Below are positions 1 to 11,761 of a DNA stretch of 64,000 nt, piece by piece. The stretch's first letter is position 1. Every line of letters starts with the position of its first letter. Source of the stretch: Tupaia tana (taxonomy: Eukaryota; Chordata; Mammalia; Scandentia; Tupaiidae). Location: positions 9,802,940 to 9,866,939 of the forward strand of contig JAKSZU010000016.1 of NCBI GenBank assembly GCA_026018925.1, written 5' to 3'. The notes below the pieces were generated by a model. The model was not told the origin of the DNA and ran no database searches. It saw only the letters and a list, made by a program, of their open reading frames with translations. A program made the position numbers and the translations under genes.

Positions 1-167
1 AGGGGGATCGCCACATTACAATCCTTCTCCATTTTCCTCCTGGGATTTTGGGCACACTTGCACCACATGCGCCCAGCCTGATTTTTAAGCTGCCAGGTCT
101 GGGACTGGAACTGCCATCGGCTGTGTGGGAGTCTAATGCTTTAACTGCCATGCCACCTGCTGGCCCC
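1..167 (-). mobile_element. tRNA-SINE, long form, cut by window edge
   Basis: Reading on the minus strand, the head starts at 167 with 'ggggccagcaggtggcatgg' and runs through a B-box-like segment into the 'aggaggaaaatggagaagga' body. The 3' end lies outside the window. The diverged head and lost CpGs mark an older subfamily than copies such as the one at 32561. Confidence 0.85.
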
Positions 168-565
168 AATTAGAGCTGTTTTAAGAACAGAGTCTGAGCT
201 CAAGCAAAGGACAGCAGGAAGGAGTAGATGTTTTTATATAGGGAAAAGTAAGGGGCAAGAAAAATTACACTCAAACTCAAGGAGAGCCAGGGAGGAAGGA
301 GAGAAGGAATCGAAAGCGGGGCGCATATAAGTGAGGTGTACCAGATCCTCCTCCATTAATGCTCCTACGTTGGTTCTTTCTAAATTGGCTCTGCATATAA
401 AATAGGCCCTTCTGAAAGGCACAGGCATATGCCATTTATTGCACATATTCTCTGTCAATGAACCTGGTTAAGAAGCAACTGTGCTCTTGCAGAATTTATC
501 TATTTGGGAACCCAGAAAGGCACACAGAAAAGTGAAGAAGTCTAGATTTAAACAAGAGTTCCATT
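168..565. other. No recognised feature
   Basis: AT-rich unique-looking sequence between two SINEs. Open frames here are short and have no recognisable domain. Confidence 0.4.
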
Positions 566-706
566 GGGGCTGGCAGGTGGCGTGATGGGTAAAGGCGCTG
601 GACTCCCACATGGCCCACGGGCGCTCGGACTCAGTGGCTTGCTTTCTCACTTTCCCTCTCTTTCTCTGTATCTCTCCTATCAAACTGGAAAATAATAATT
701 AATAAA
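566..706 (+). mobile_element. tRNA-SINE, short form
   Basis: Head 'ggggctggcaggtggcgtga' is followed by the B-box region and then directly by 'cttgctttctcactttccct', without the long-form body, and ends in an AT-rich tail. It shows that the short form is a distinct architecture and not simply a truncated copy, because both ends are present. Confidence 0.8.
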
Positions 707-1226
707 GTTTTTTAAAAAATAGATTAAACAAATAATAAGAGTTCAACAATATCAGAAATAACAGCAGATTGAATCATGGGAGATTATTGTCCCTTTTTTC
801 CAGTACTTAGATATTGGAACCTGCTGCTGTGGCCTTGGACAAAGAGAATCACTAAACAAGACTGGCTACAGGACTGCACTGGAAATTGCATACGGGGCTT
901 CCCCAAATGTGGTCAAAATCAGGCAGACTATTCCTTCCATTCGAGAGCATTTCCCAAAGTTTCGGCTGATAGGAAACTGGCTAGACAATTCCTTGTGTTC
1001 AGCAGGCTGGATACAGTCCTGCTCCACCTAGCCCTTACGCAGATCTAGTCGTCACTGCGATGTGTGACCTTTCAAGGAAGACGATGAATTCACTATCAAA
1101 GGGTGCTTTATGCTACATGAATTGCCAGCTCTTTATCTGCGGCCTTTTCAGAGCATCCCTCCCAGTGCCTTTAAATAGCAGGTACAGAGTAAATGTTTCA
1201 AATGAGTGATTAAAGTGTTTTTTAAA
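707..1226. other. No recognised feature
   Basis: Mixed-composition sequence. The 776-1048 open frame has no family features and no splice context that I can support. Confidence 0.4.
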
Positions 1227-1475
1227 GGGGCCAGCAGATGGCACAGTAGTTAAGGCCCTGGACTTCCATGTGGTTGACAGTGGTTCAAGTCCTGGACCCA
1301 GAGGCTTGAAACACATACCTAGTGCATGTGCATGGTCATGTACCCAAGATCCCAGAGAAAATGGAGAAGGTATTTCAGCATGGTCACCCCCTCTGGGTGT
1401 GATTTCTCTCTTTCCATCTGTCTGTCTGTCTCTGTCTCTCCTGTGACCACATGCTCCCTATAGCAAAATTTTATA
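1227..1475 (+). mobile_element. tRNA-SINE, long form, old
   Basis: Head 'ggggccagcagatggcacag' leads into the long body ('gagaaaatggagaaggtatt') and the 'ccctatagcaaaa' end. Many substitutions, and few CpGs remain. Confidence 0.8.
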
Positions 1476-1513
1476 TTTAATTAATGATCTCCTGTTTAAA
1501 GAAAAGGGTTTCC

Positions 1514-1797
1514 CGGGAACCAGCAGTTAGCGTAATGGCTATGTCGCTGGACTCCCACGTAGTCGACCACAGTTTGCGTCCCGGACCTGGTGGCTTAAAA
1601 CTCACGCCGGGCGCGTGTGTGTGTGTGTGTGTGTGCCCAAGATTCTGAGAAGAGAATGGAGGAGAAGGGATTGAGGTGTTACCATCCCCCCTGCAGGGTG
1701 ATTTCTCGCTTTCTGTCTCTATGTCTCTTTCTCTGTCTGGCAAGTGCACATGCCCTATAGCAAAAACCTCTCAAAAAAAAAAAAAAAAAAGAGAAAG
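1514..1797 (+). mobile_element. tRNA-SINE, long form, young, with TSD
   Basis: Complete copy from 'cgggaaccagcagttagcgt' to a long A run. It is flanked by a perfect 16-bp target-site duplication (aaagaaaagggtttcc, 1498-1513 and 1798-1813), as expected for L1-mediated insertion. Contains a TG/GT expansion in the body. Confidence 0.92.
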
Positions 1798-1859
1798 AAA
1801 GAAAAGGGTTTCCTCTGGCCTGCAAGCATGGTTCCCTGTGATTTCTGGAGAGTACATTG

Positions 1860-1985
1860 ACATGAGAATGGAGGAGCAGAGGTTACAACGTGGTCATTCC
1901 CTCTGGAGGGTGATTTTTTTCACTCTCTCTCTCTCTCCGTCCCTCTCTAGAAAGCACATGCACCCTACAGCAAAAATAAAATAAA
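1860..1985 (+). mobile_element. tRNA-SINE long form, 5'-truncated
   Basis: Only the 3' half is present: 'gagaatggaggagcagaggt', the central palindrome remnant, a CT-rich stretch and 'ccctacagcaaaaataaa'. The tRNA head is absent. Confidence 0.7.
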
Positions 1986-2144
1986 TTTAATATAAAATTT
2001 AAAAAATATTAAAACTAAAGTGAGATGTTAAAACATGGGAGGAAATAAGCACACCATAATCAAGCAGTCTACCTACCTATCATACTGAGAACTCTCACAA
2101 ATTTCTCATTCTTGAGAATCTTGTTTGCAAATTGACCATGCTTT

Positions 2145-2408
2145 TTATTTTTTTTTAAGTTTTTATCATAGGGCGCATGCACTCACAAGAGAGGAAGAGA
2201 CAGAGATAACAAGAGAGAAAGTGAGAAATTATCCCCTGGAGGGATGGCCACACTGCAATCCCTTCTCCTCCATCCTCCTCTCGGGATTTTTGGGCATGCA
2301 TGCACACATGCCTGGCATCAATTTTCAGGTTGTCGGGTCTGGCACTCAGACTACAGTCGACCATGTGGGAGTCCAGCACCTTAATCACCACGCCACTTGC
2401 CAGCCCCC
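2145..2408 (-). mobile_element. tRNA-SINE, long form
   Basis: Poly-T-led minus-strand copy. The conserved 3' block reads 'tatcatagggcgcatgcact' and the head ends at 2408 ('gccacttgccagccccc'). Confidence 0.85.
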
Positions 2409-2554
2409 AAGAAGCACCTTCTTAATTACACTTTCTTCTTAATCAAGTAGAAAGAAAAACTATTATAAATGAAAGAGAAGCATTTTCTCTCCTAGTAAAG
2501 TGTTTAACTAGGACCTCTAGGATTTTTTTTCCCCACAGAAAAATGATACAATTC

Positions 2555-2831
2555 CGGATTTTTTTTTCCTTTTTTTTTTTTTTTTTTTTTTGGAGAGGTT
2601 TTTGCTATAGGGCGCACGCGCTCTCCAGAAAGACAGAGAGACAGAAAGTGAGAAATCACCCCCCAAGGGGATGGCCACTGCACAGTTTCTTCTCCTCCAT
2701 TCTCCTCTCGGGATCCTGGGCACGCACATACACACTCTCAGCATGAGTTTAAGCCACTGGGTATGGGACTCGAACCGTGGTCAACTACATGGGAGTCCAG
2801 CGACATAGCCATTATGCCGACTGCTGGTCCC
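2555..2831 (-). mobile_element. tRNA-SINE, long form, with TSD
   Basis: Full-length antisense copy with a poly-T run. It is bounded by an 11-bp target-site duplication (tgatacaattc, 2544-2554 and 2832-2842). CpG-rich 3' block 'gggcgcacgcgctc' suggests a fairly recent insertion. Confidence 0.92.
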
Positions 2832-2842
2832 TGATACAATTC

Positions 2843-3394
2843 TGAATTATCACTATGTGACTGAGTGCAATACTTGGGCTTAAGAATACTTCATATTAAC
2901 CAGACCAACTCAAAAATTTGATTGATGAAATCTAGCATGCACTTAAAAAAATGAGAAGCATCTCACACTGTAAGCTTCTAAATTTTTAGTCTATACCGAT
3001 TAAGTGTGCATTTTCGAAAATCCCTGAAGTATTTCATAAAAGAAAAGCACTAGAATCCTGATGTACTGGGACTCTCATATTTGATAATCATTGTTGGCAA
3101 GTTGATCTTAGAAAGGCTCTAAAACAAAGTGATTTGTCAACAAAGGCCATTATAGCAAGTGTTTTGTGTATTGAGCAGTAAGTAAAGAGCAAATAAGTCT
3201 GGCATTGGAAGAAAAAGAACAGAACTCCTTTTGGAAAAAAATGCCAACTCTAGTACAAATAATCATATTCGTACAATTCATATAATATAGTCACTAATCA
3301 TTTGCTCAAGGCCAGTGTGGCCCAATGTGTAAACTCTGCGCTCTGGGTTAGCACAATGACAATCACCACATTGACAGTGACACAGACACCAAGA
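2843..3394. other. No recognised feature
   Basis: AT-rich unique-looking sequence. I see no gene, no tandem repeat and no recognisable transposon. Confidence 0.4.
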
Positions 3395-3597
3395 TGTTTT
3401 AGATTAAATACTCTCATTTACTCATTTCGAAAACTCTAGTATATAAGCATTACAATTCTCATTGAACAGAAGAGGAACTGGAGAGCAAAGATGGTGAGTA
3501 ACTTAGCTAAAGCCATTTAACTAATGAAAGGTTGAGGTGGGATTCAAATTCAGATAACAGTAATTCAAAAATCTGGGCCTTCTGACTATACTATTAT
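3395..3597 (-). mobile_element. MIR SINE, antisense
   Basis: Diverged, but the order of MIR blocks in reverse complement is visible: 'attctcattgaacagaagag', 'gatggtgagtaacttagcta' and 'gattcaaattcagataacag'. Ancient mammal-wide element. Confidence 0.6.
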
Positions 3598-4015
3598 TGA
3601 TATCCAAATTCCTGACTCCCAAGAGGCTGGAACTTCATGCCTTCGGACCCGTAGCTTTGACCTGTGGTAGTGATATACAACTGCCCTTCATAAAGAGTAT
3701 GCGCCCAACCACAGTGATGACCACATGTGTAGAGAATGGCTTTCTGAAGGTAATGACTGCAGAAGAAGAAAAGAGCCTCCAAATAAGGAAAGGGCTTGAG
3801 GATTGGCAGGGTGGGAGTGGGGCTTTTCTGAGTATTCTTGAGAGAGAAGCCCTGCCCATTTTTCTATCTGCCCTGAAAGAGTCACATGATGGTTTAGAAT
3901 AGTGTAATATATGCAAATGTTAAGATAAAGTATGTATACTTCATTAAAATAGTGTAATATATGTACATTTTATTAAAAGATTTACCTACAGTCTATTCGT
4001 CCTTGCGAAGTGTTC

Positions 4016-4240
4016 TGGGGACTGATAGTGGCACAGCTATGAAACGTGATACTCGGCAAGGCTGCCTATCCATGTGGGGAGGGTCCAGGTTCACATCTGA
4101 AGACCTCCCTGAGTAGTCATGCCTGCAGCACAAGGCTAGCTGAGGCTGGGCAGATGGCAACATCAGGACCACAGTGGGCACAGTGCCTTTCTGTCTCTCT
4201 TTGTGTTCTGTTTTGTTTTGCTTATGGAAAAAAAAAAAAA
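4016..4240 (+). mobile_element. tRNA-SINE, form C
   Basis: Head-like 'ggggactgatagtggcacag', then 'ggttcacatctgaagacctc' (B-box position) and a body unlike the long form, ending in a CT stretch and 'tatggaaaaaaa'. A second form C copy follows closely at 4281. Confidence 0.7.
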
Positions 4241-4280
4241 CACATAAACTAAAAAGATAATAATAACAATACAAATGCTG

Positions 4281-4520
4281 AGGGGCCAGGTAGTAGCACA
4301 GTGGTAATACAACTGGACTGGTGTGGAAAGGCCCTGGCTGTACACCCCAGGACTTCCCTGTATGTACCAGACACAGGCATCCTGATCACGTGGCCCAGGC
4401 TAGTCTAGGGTGGGGTAGGTTATAGTATGAGGACCTTGTTGGCGGTAACTGTCTCTCTGTGTCTGTCTGTCTCTCTCTCATGGAAGAAATAAAGGTCAAA
4501 AAAAAAAAAAAAAAAAAAAG
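4281..4520 (+). mobile_element. tRNA-SINE, form C
   Basis: Starts 'aggggccaggtagtagcaca' and ends 'ctctctcatggaagaaataa' plus a 19-nt A run. The intact end makes this a good reference for the form C 3' terminus. Confidence 0.75.
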
Positions 4521-5582
4521 AACTCTGAGCATTTTAATTTTTTCTAACTTAATCTGAGAATAATTTGTGGCTTTTCCCCTCCTTAAGGACACGCTCTGTG
4601 ACATAATATAAATAACAATCTGATGTTTTATATTTCCAGCAAATGAAATTGTCTTACTTGCTCCCTAAGAAATGATTAAGATATTCTTTTTAGTGTGACT
4701 ACTAATGCTCCTTTGACCTGTGGAGTCAAAGCAGGAAAATAAAAGTAACGCTTGTTTGAACCACTTTCAGTTTTCTGCAGCAGTTCTAACTTTACTCGAT
4801 CACGCTCCCCCGGAGTGTTTTATTATCGTTGGATAGAAAGTCCATCTACCTACAGCTATTTATTTACTGTCTACTAAAAATCACATTATGGACATTATAC
4901 TCTATCAGCCTGTCCTATTTACGGTAAATTTCTTATATTTCCTGTCATTCTTCTGGTAATTTTCTCCTGATAGTTTCTATTTTTTATTCATTAATCTTTC
5001 AAAACCCCTGGGAGGTAAGAGCGCACATATAATTTTCTCCTTTTTCTAAAATACTGTTTAGAGTTTTGCTTTGAAATTGCTTTTAGAGCTGAATGTTTGG
5101 TTCTCTTAAGTAAACCTTTAATAAACACTGTTGAATTCTCTCCAAATTACCTCGAAGAATTACCTACTTATCTGGAAGAACCATCAGTGTAATTTTAAAG
5201 GATTTTGTTTTATTCAATGGCTGAGTCTTTGAACTTCACTGACTTAATTTTTTAGTCTTTCCACAGGAAGGGCTTTGCTGAGAGGGAGCACTTTACAGTA
5301 CTTTTCCTCATAAATGCTGAAGAGTGTGTTTTTGTTTCTACTTTGGTACATGTGATTCTAGCTCCAAAGGAAGCAAGATTTCCAAGATTAGGACAGTTTA
5401 GTCTGGAGAGCAGACTAGTTAAAAGGGGTGTGATTAAAAGCTACTTAGGTTTTTGAGAAAGCTTGTGAAAACTAAATGATCCATTTTCGACCTTTCAAAA
5501 AACACTCAACGAGGGAATACTCCATAAACTAAAGATACGGTAGACTTAAATCCAATGATAAATTTCTTATACAAGTTTTACA
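4521..5582. other. No recognised feature
   Basis: About 1 kb of AT-rich sequence without SINEs, coding frames of note or clear transposon motifs. Confidence 0.4.
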
Positions 5583-5745
5583 CGTTGGTACTGTGCTTGC
5601 CCTATTTTTCAGAAAAAGAAACTGAGATGCAAAAAAAACTTTGTAATCTCCTTAAACTCATAAACTTGTAAGAAGTAGAGTAGAAATTCAAATGCAATTG
5701 GTTGGATTCCAGAGCTCAAGCTTTTAATTGCTGTGTTGCATTTCT
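5583..5745 (-). mobile_element. MIR SINE, antisense
   Basis: The reverse-complement MIR core is recognisable in 'ctatttttcagaaaaagaaa', 'actgagatgc' and the terminal 'ccagagctcaagcttttaat'. Strongly diverged. Confidence 0.55.
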
Positions 5746-5824
5746 AAATGATCATTGCTCTTGAAAAATGAGCTAGTAGCTACCATAAGGCTCTTTCAGT
5801 TAACAGTTGCATATAAAGCTTAGC

Positions 5825-6045
5825 AGACCCAACTGCAGTGGCACGGCGGTCAGACACCACTACATAACACTGGGACCACATGAAAAAGCACTGGGTTCAG
5901 ATTCTGAGTTGACCTAAACACACAGGGTGCATCTGTGATCCTAGGGCTGGAAGACTTCAGAGAGGATTGCAGCATGGCAAGACCCTCTTGGCGGGAGGTG
6001 GGGGTCCCTTTCTCTCTCTCAACAAATAAACAAACAAATCAGAAG
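5825..6045 (+). mobile_element. tRNA-SINE, form C, diverged
   Basis: Starts 'cccaactgcagtggcacggc', has the B-box-like 'gggttcagattctgagttga', then CT-rich sequence and '(aaataaac)' tail repeats. The body differs from other form C copies, so this may be a subfamily or a degraded copy. Confidence 0.6.
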
Positions 6046-6185
6046 AGCCTGGTAACCCACTAAAAAGCTTGCTGATCCACTGGTTCACATGATTAAGCAG
6101 AATCAAGGTGCTGCCCAAGATAGAGCTCCACAGTGTATTCAGTCAGGGAGTACCACTTTCCTGGAGCTTGTCTGTGGCAGTAAAG

Positions 6186-6385
6186 GAACGACAGTAGCAG
6201 ACTGGGTTCAAATCCTACCTCTTCTAGCTGTGTGACCCTGCGGAGACCACAAAACTTCTCCAGACCTCAGTTTCTTTATGTGTCTAACAAAGATAATAAT
6301 AGCAATTGTCCTAGAGAATATCGTGGGGAGCTAAGTGAAAGATGGTCATATGCCCTACATAATAGTTATTGTAATTATTTTCTTG
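6186..6385 (+). mobile_element. MIR SINE, sense
   Basis: Clear MIR block order: 'gactgggttcaaatcctacc', 'tagctgtgtgaccctg', 'cagacctcagtttctttatg' and 'aaagataataatagc'. This is the best preserved MIR in the window. Confidence 0.8.
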
Positions 6386-7040
6386 GAGTGGGGTAAGAAA
6401 CAATGATGGTTCTGGCAACTGGGCAGTAGACAATAGAGTCAGGGATATTGGGTTCACTTTTGTCAGTGTGGAATTGGTAGAAAGAGGGCAATGACTTTTA
6501 TATAATCTCCCACTTGGCAGATTTGCAAACATTAGGGAGAAAAATTCTCAAGCCACCTTAAAATATTTTTTTTCCCTAGATTGGGAACCAATAATTTAGA
6601 AGAATACATTGATCTTCTAGTGAAAATTTAAGTCCAAAATTGCAGTGAGGTCGTCACACTGGAATCACCAGCACAGTGTTTAGAGTCACACAGAACCGGA
6701 TGTATATAGCAAAGGGGACATGAAGTCAGGAACACAGATTAGAATTGTGTCGGGTATGATATGTGCAAGGAAAGCTCATGCAGGCTTTCTAAATCAAGGT
6801 TTAGAGCACTAGTGGACAGAGCAGAACAAGTAGAGGTATGACGTGTCATATAGACGCACACAGGTCCTATGTGGACTGGGCACTCTTACTTTCATAGGCC
6901 TGTGTGTCTTCACATATATGATGGATAGGATAGTATTCAGTTCAGAGGTCAATGATTGCCATGCATAATGCCTTGTTCACAGAAAACAGTCAAAAATATT
7001 ACATAGTGAACATAAGAAAGATGACAATAGTATTACATAA
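6386..7040. other. No recognised feature
   Basis: No gene or classifiable repeat seen. The 7-kb region beyond begins with an L2-like end. Confidence 0.35.
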
Positions 7041-7120
7041 GGGCTGCCTTGTTCACCACTGTACCCCAATGCCTAGCGTAATATAAGTTCTCAATGAGTA
7101 TTTTTTGACTGAATGATTAC
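7041..7120 (+). mobile_element. L2-like LINE 3' end fragment
   Basis: 'gccttgttcaccactgtacc', 'ccaatgcctagcgtaatata' and 'ctcaatgagtattttttgac' match the typical L2 3' terminus that ends in tandem 'tga' triplets. Confidence 0.6.
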
Positions 7121-7755
7121 ACTTCAAGGAGATAGAAGAACCTGGGTAAAATGATTATCAAGGGTCGCCATGAAGGAGAAGAGGTATCATGGAAAAAATC
7201 ATGAAAATGTGGAGGGTGGCATTTGGAAGAGGACTTGGGCTGTGTTGCCAGCCAGTCCATCCCAGATGCCTTGCCTCCAATTCATTTTCACAAGTCAGTT
7301 GCATATGCTGAGACTCAGCATTTTGGAGAATACTCGAATTATTTTTTTCTATTCAATTGATTATATCTCAGAAACCCCACAATCCTACATGCAGGAGCAA
7401 CAAAGTGACCATTAAAGTCAGGAAGAGTGGATGTCAAACCTTTCTGCTTCCCAGAAGATCCTCGAGTAGGTCCCTCAGTTGCCTTTTAGAGTCTGCTTGC
7501 TGGTTTGAAAGCTGTCAACTCTGAATTAAAATGGCATTTGCCAAAGTAATGTAGCCCTAGATTAACTAAGGTAATGGGTTGACTAATGAATAATATGAGC
7601 AAAACCATTGTGAATCATTACATATATATATTTTTCCCAATGAGAAAAGTTTCTCTTAGGACATGGTTTTGAGCTGTCTTTTAAAAACAGGTGAATGTTT
7701 AAAATAAAATTTTTGTTTTTGCATATTATTTATATTTCAGAAAATAAATCAGTGG
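7121..7755. other. No recognised feature
   Basis: AT-rich. The 7170-7415 open frame shows no protein-family signal, and I treat it as chance. Confidence 0.35.
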
Positions 7756-8006
7756 ATTTTTTTGTTTGTTTTTGCTATAGGATATGTGCACTCACCAGAG
7801 GGAGAAAAATAGAGGGAAAGTGAGAAATCACCCCCCGGAGGGGATGGTAAGGCCTCAGTTCCTTCTCCTCCATTCTCTTCTTAAGGTTTAGGACACACAC
7901 ACATGTGTCCAGCATATTTTCCAGACTGCCAGGTCTAAGTCTCAAACCACATAGTTGACCAGGTGGGATCCAGTCACCTTAATCACCATGCCACCTGGTT
8001 GGACCA
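7756..8006 (-). mobile_element. tRNA-SINE, long form, old
   Basis: Antisense copy led by 'tttttgctataggatatgtg'. The head ends near 8006 with 'gccacctggttggacc'. The C/G palindrome is present as 'ccccccggagggg'. Confidence 0.85.
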
Positions 8007-8094
8007 AAACTAAGGAATTTTTTAATTTAACATTTTATTTGAGGATTATTGTACATCCACATACAGTTGTAAAAAATAATATAAAAAGATCAGA

Positions 8095-8315
8095 CTAAAT
8101 AAAGATATAACCCACAGAATGGGAGAAAATATTTGCAAAATATTTTAGATAATGGATTTATAACCAGAATTTAGAGGAAATTCAAACAGTTCACCTGCCA
8201 AAAAAACTAATAATCTAATTTTAAAAATGGGCAATTGAGCTGGACAACTCTCAAAGGAAGAAATACAAATAGCCAAAAAGATTATGAAAACATGTTCAAC
8301 GTCTTTTAGTAGAAA
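8095..8315 (+). mobile_element. LINE-1 ORF2 3'-region fragment
   Basis: Nucleotide pattern of the L1 ORF2 C-terminal region: 'gggagaaaatatttgcaaaa', 'aaatgggcaattgagctgga' and 'aaaggaagaaatacaaatag'. Frame is broken. It includes a segment deleted from the larger L1 at 17.8-22.1 kb. Confidence 0.75.
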
Positions 8316-8561
8316 GGCCAGTCCAAGCCCTGACTCTTAAGCACAATACAATATAATTTCAAAGTCACAAGAAAATAATTGGAGCTCATGTTCATCCTTA
8401 TTCTCCATAAGTTATTTTTCAGAGACTTTTGCCAGTTTTCACAAAATAGAGATAAATATAGTTTGTGATTGGAATGTTCTTCTTAGCCATTCTTTAAGTA
8501 AATTTCCTAATGCACAAATTCTATTAGTTTTCCTTTACTTGAGAATGTCTTTTGTTGTTTT

Positions 8562-8820
8562 TTTTTTTCATTTTTTTTTTTTTGAGAGGTTTTTGCTATA
8601 GGGTGCGTGCGCTCACCAGACAGAGACAGAGAGACAGAAAGCGAGAAATCACCCCCTGGGGGATGGCCACACCGCAATCCCTTCTCCTCCATTCTCCTCT
8701 CGGGATCTTGGGCACGCATGTACACGTGCCCAGAGTTTAAGCCACCAGATCTGGGATGCGAACCGCGATTGACTACGTGGGAGTCCAGCGACATAGCCAT
8801 TATGCTAACTGCTGATCCCT
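8562..8820 (-). mobile_element. tRNA-SINE, long form
   Basis: Poly-T then 'gagaggtttttgctataggg'. The head ends at 8820. 'ctttttcatttt'-like sequence on both sides is a probable target duplication, but its T-rich nature makes the edge uncertain. Confidence 0.88.
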
Positions 8821-8969
8821 CTTTTTCATTTTGAAAGAGAGTTTTGCCACATAAAAGATTTGGAGTTGACAGTTCTTTTCTTTTAGCACTTGAAAAATGT
8901 TGTGTCACTTTCTTCTGGCTTCCATGGTGTCAAAAGAGAAATCTTCTTTTATTAAATTGATATTGCTGT

Positions 8970-9175
8970 GGGCCAGTTCCATGGCCTGGTGGTTAAGGCT
9001 GACACACATGGGAAAGTTCTAGGCTTGCATCTGGAGACCTACCTGATCATGTTGAGCAGGTTTGTGCCCATGATCCAAGAAGGACTGTAGCTGGGAATGA
9101 TTCACAGCATGAAGACTTGTTGGAGGTCTCTCTCTCTCTGTCTCATGCAATAAAGAAAGAAAGAAACTTACAAAC
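8970..9175 (+). mobile_element. tRNA-SINE, form C
   Basis: Head 'gggccagttccatggcctgg', 'ctaggcttgcatctggagac', CT repeats and 'tctcatgcaataaagaaaga' tail. Followed directly by an antisense L1 scrap. Confidence 0.7.
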
Positions 9176-9179
9176 AAAA

Positions 9180-9462
9180 ACAAACCCCCTCAAAACCAGA
9201 ATCTTTCCATCACCACCTGGATCTCTCATGTTGTCCTCTTATAGCCATACTCCCTTCCCTTCCACTCCCATCTCTCCTAAACCCTTGGTAGCCACTAGTC
9301 TGTAACCTATTTCTATAATTTTATTATTTTAAGACTGCTATATAAATGGAATGGCACGTAAATATAATTTCTAGGGTTTGACTTTTATAGCTGAGCATAA
9401 TTCTCTAGAGATTCCTCCAGGTTATCACATGTATCAACAGTTCATTTTTCTCTCTCTCTCTC
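9180..9462 (-). mobile_element. Old LINE-1 3' region, antisense (first part)
   Basis: Resembles the reverse complement of old L1 (L1M-type) 3' sequence: 'agccactagtctgtaaccta', 'tatataaatggaatggcacg' and 'agctgagcataattctctag'. It is interrupted by a SINE and appears to resume at 9710. Confidence 0.55.
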
Positions 9463-9707
9463 TTAATAGAGAGAGAATTTTTGCTATAGGATACATGCAC
9501 TTGCCAGAGAAACAGAGAAAGAAAGCGAGAAATCACCCCCTGGGGGATGGCCACACCACAATCCCTTCTCCTCCATTCTCCTCTCGGGATCTTGGGCACG
9601 CATACACACGTGCCCTGCATGAGTTTAAGCCACCAGGTCCAGGACTTGAACCACGATCGACTACATAGGAGTTCAGCGACATAGCCATTATGCTAACTGC
9701 TGGTTCC
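9463..9707 (-). mobile_element. tRNA-SINE, long form
   Basis: Inserted in the antisense L1 scrap. The tail side is a CT repeat, then 'gaatttttgctataggatac', and the head ends 'gctaactgctggttcc'. Confidence 0.85.
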
Positions 9708-9859
9708 ATGTGCAGATTTTTGTTTGCATGTAAGTTTTTTTTTTCCTCCAGGCTGTTACATGAGTTAAAAACATATACTTCTTTTTTAAGCCATTAAATG
9801 GTTGGATATTTTTGTTATAACATATCTGTCTGCTCTGCCTACTTATCCTATTATACATA

Positions 9860-9939
9860 TTGGGTCATCAGGAAAGTTATGATGCATATTTGCATAGGTA
9901 AACATAGAAAAATGTCATGAGTTTCCCAACGACATAACA
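9860..9939. mobile_element. Mariner-like palindromic MITE, copy 1
   Basis: Begins 'ttgggtcatcaggaaagtta' after TA and ends with the mirrored 'gtttcccaacgac'. The most diverged of five copies. The palindrome is partly eroded. Confidence 0.6.
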
Positions 9940-10039
9940 ATGTAAGTGTTTCGCACTGAATTAGTGATAATAATGACTATAAATTCTTGAATGCATACTA
10001 TAATGTAGATACTGTACACAAGTAAGCTGTAATAGGTAA

Positions 10040-10266
10040 TAATAGAGTGATTACAACATACCAGGCACTTGTCTAAGTGTTAGATGTACTAATTCATAAA
10101 AGCCACAAAATCTCACTATAAGGCAGTTACTATCTCCCCTCGTTTTACAGATGAGAACCCTGAGGCACAAGGTAACTTGCCTGAAAACACAGATAGGATT
10201 AAAATTGAGGTAGACTTGTCCCAGAGCTCATAGTCTTAACCACTATGCTAAATTGTCTCTCTATTC
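10040..10266 (-). mobile_element. MIR SINE, antisense, near full length
   Basis: Reverse-complement MIR from 'accaggcacttgtctaagtg' through 'cgttttacagatgagaaccc', 'tgaggcacaaggtaacttgc' to 'cttaaccactatgctaaatt'. All regions are present in order. Confidence 0.82.
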
Positions 10267-11755
10267 TATGGAATAGTCACAAAATTCCTGTAGATAGTTT
10301 TGGAAGTTTCAAAGAAACTTTCAATAGAAGATCTCTGTTCCTCCAGGGTTTGTATATGTTGAAAAATAAAATAATAAATTAAATAAGATATCCAAAATAT
10401 CACTTTTGTTTCTGATACCACTCAGTTGGAGAAGGTAGTTTAGTGTGAGCGCCAACTAACCTACTTGATGAACTCAGACTTAGGCAACATAATCCCCCCA
10501 ATAAGAGATGCTGAACTGCTGTAGAGTAACCACCCCATGTCCTAGTCTTGCCTGGTAAGACCAAGGACTGAAGGCACAAAAGGGAACTCAAGTTTTCTAG
10601 AGAGAGAATTGTTCCCAAAAGGAAGGAACTTGAGCTACAAATGCCCAAGTGTTTTCCCCAAATTTATCATTTTTGTAAAGATGACATTTCATCTTTCCAG
10701 AAAATAAAAGACCATGGAGAGGCTTGGAATTACACTAATTGAACTCTCTTTCCAGAAAAGAAGCTTTCCCTCCCTAGTAAGAGTAGCAAATTAATAATAT
10801 TAAGATATAATCTAATATCTAAAATTGAGATAGTATATAGTCTAGTATTAATTTTTAATCTCATTTTATAGGAATTAGGTATGAGTGGAAGTTATATGGA
10901 AAAAAAAAAAAAAACCTTGAGAACAGGGAAGTTTCAGTATGCGTCTAACATCATGAAGTGAGTTTCCACTGGAATCAGGACTTAATTCCATGATGCACTT
11001 CACTGCTCTTAATTCTGGCTGCTGACATTCTTCTCTCAGTTGGAAGAACTTGTTGCCCTAGAAAAACTTCTCATGCAGAGACTGATAGGAGAAGGAGGAG
11101 ACGTTCTACTTGAACACATTGTCTGACATTTAGCCTCACACAGTAAATAAATCTCAGAAAAGTTGTTGAAACTGAAGCAGGCTTACAATGAGAAAAAAGA
11201 ACTTTCAATTTAACTAAGTTAAGCCAGTACTAAAATAAACAACAATACCGAGATAACATTTCCAAAATATGGATTCAGTGACATTAAAATGAATAGTCTT
11301 TAATCTTATTTTACTTTTTTTTAACAGAAATCTGTTTATAGATACACATTTCAAACATGTAGGACAAGTATCTAAATCATGTTTATACTTTTCAGGTGCT
11401 GGTTAACTATAATAAGTACATTGACCGCCTCTGTTCTCCTAACTGAGACACCCAGTGTCACTTACTGGACTTAAATTAATCAATCCTAGAGAAAAAAATC
11501 TACCTTTTGGGCATGTCTTATAACTTTAAATTGATATTAGACATTAGAATGAACATTGAAAAAAATCTCTTTCATAATTATTCTAATCCAGGACCTGCGA
11601 AAAACTGTCTACAAGAAATGTCACTGTGGGAACAGGAGTCTTTAAATGCCTCCCTCAGTAAGATATAAGGCAAAGTAGACCAGCAAATACTGAGGCCTGG
11701 AAACAGGAGACTATGGAGGAGGATCCGCACACCTCAAATTCAGCTTATAGCCATC
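10267..11755. other. No recognised feature
   Basis: About 1.5 kb of SINE-free AT-rich sequence. It contains only short A or T runs (for example A13 near 10900). Confidence 0.4.
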
Positions 11756-11761
11756 ACTATC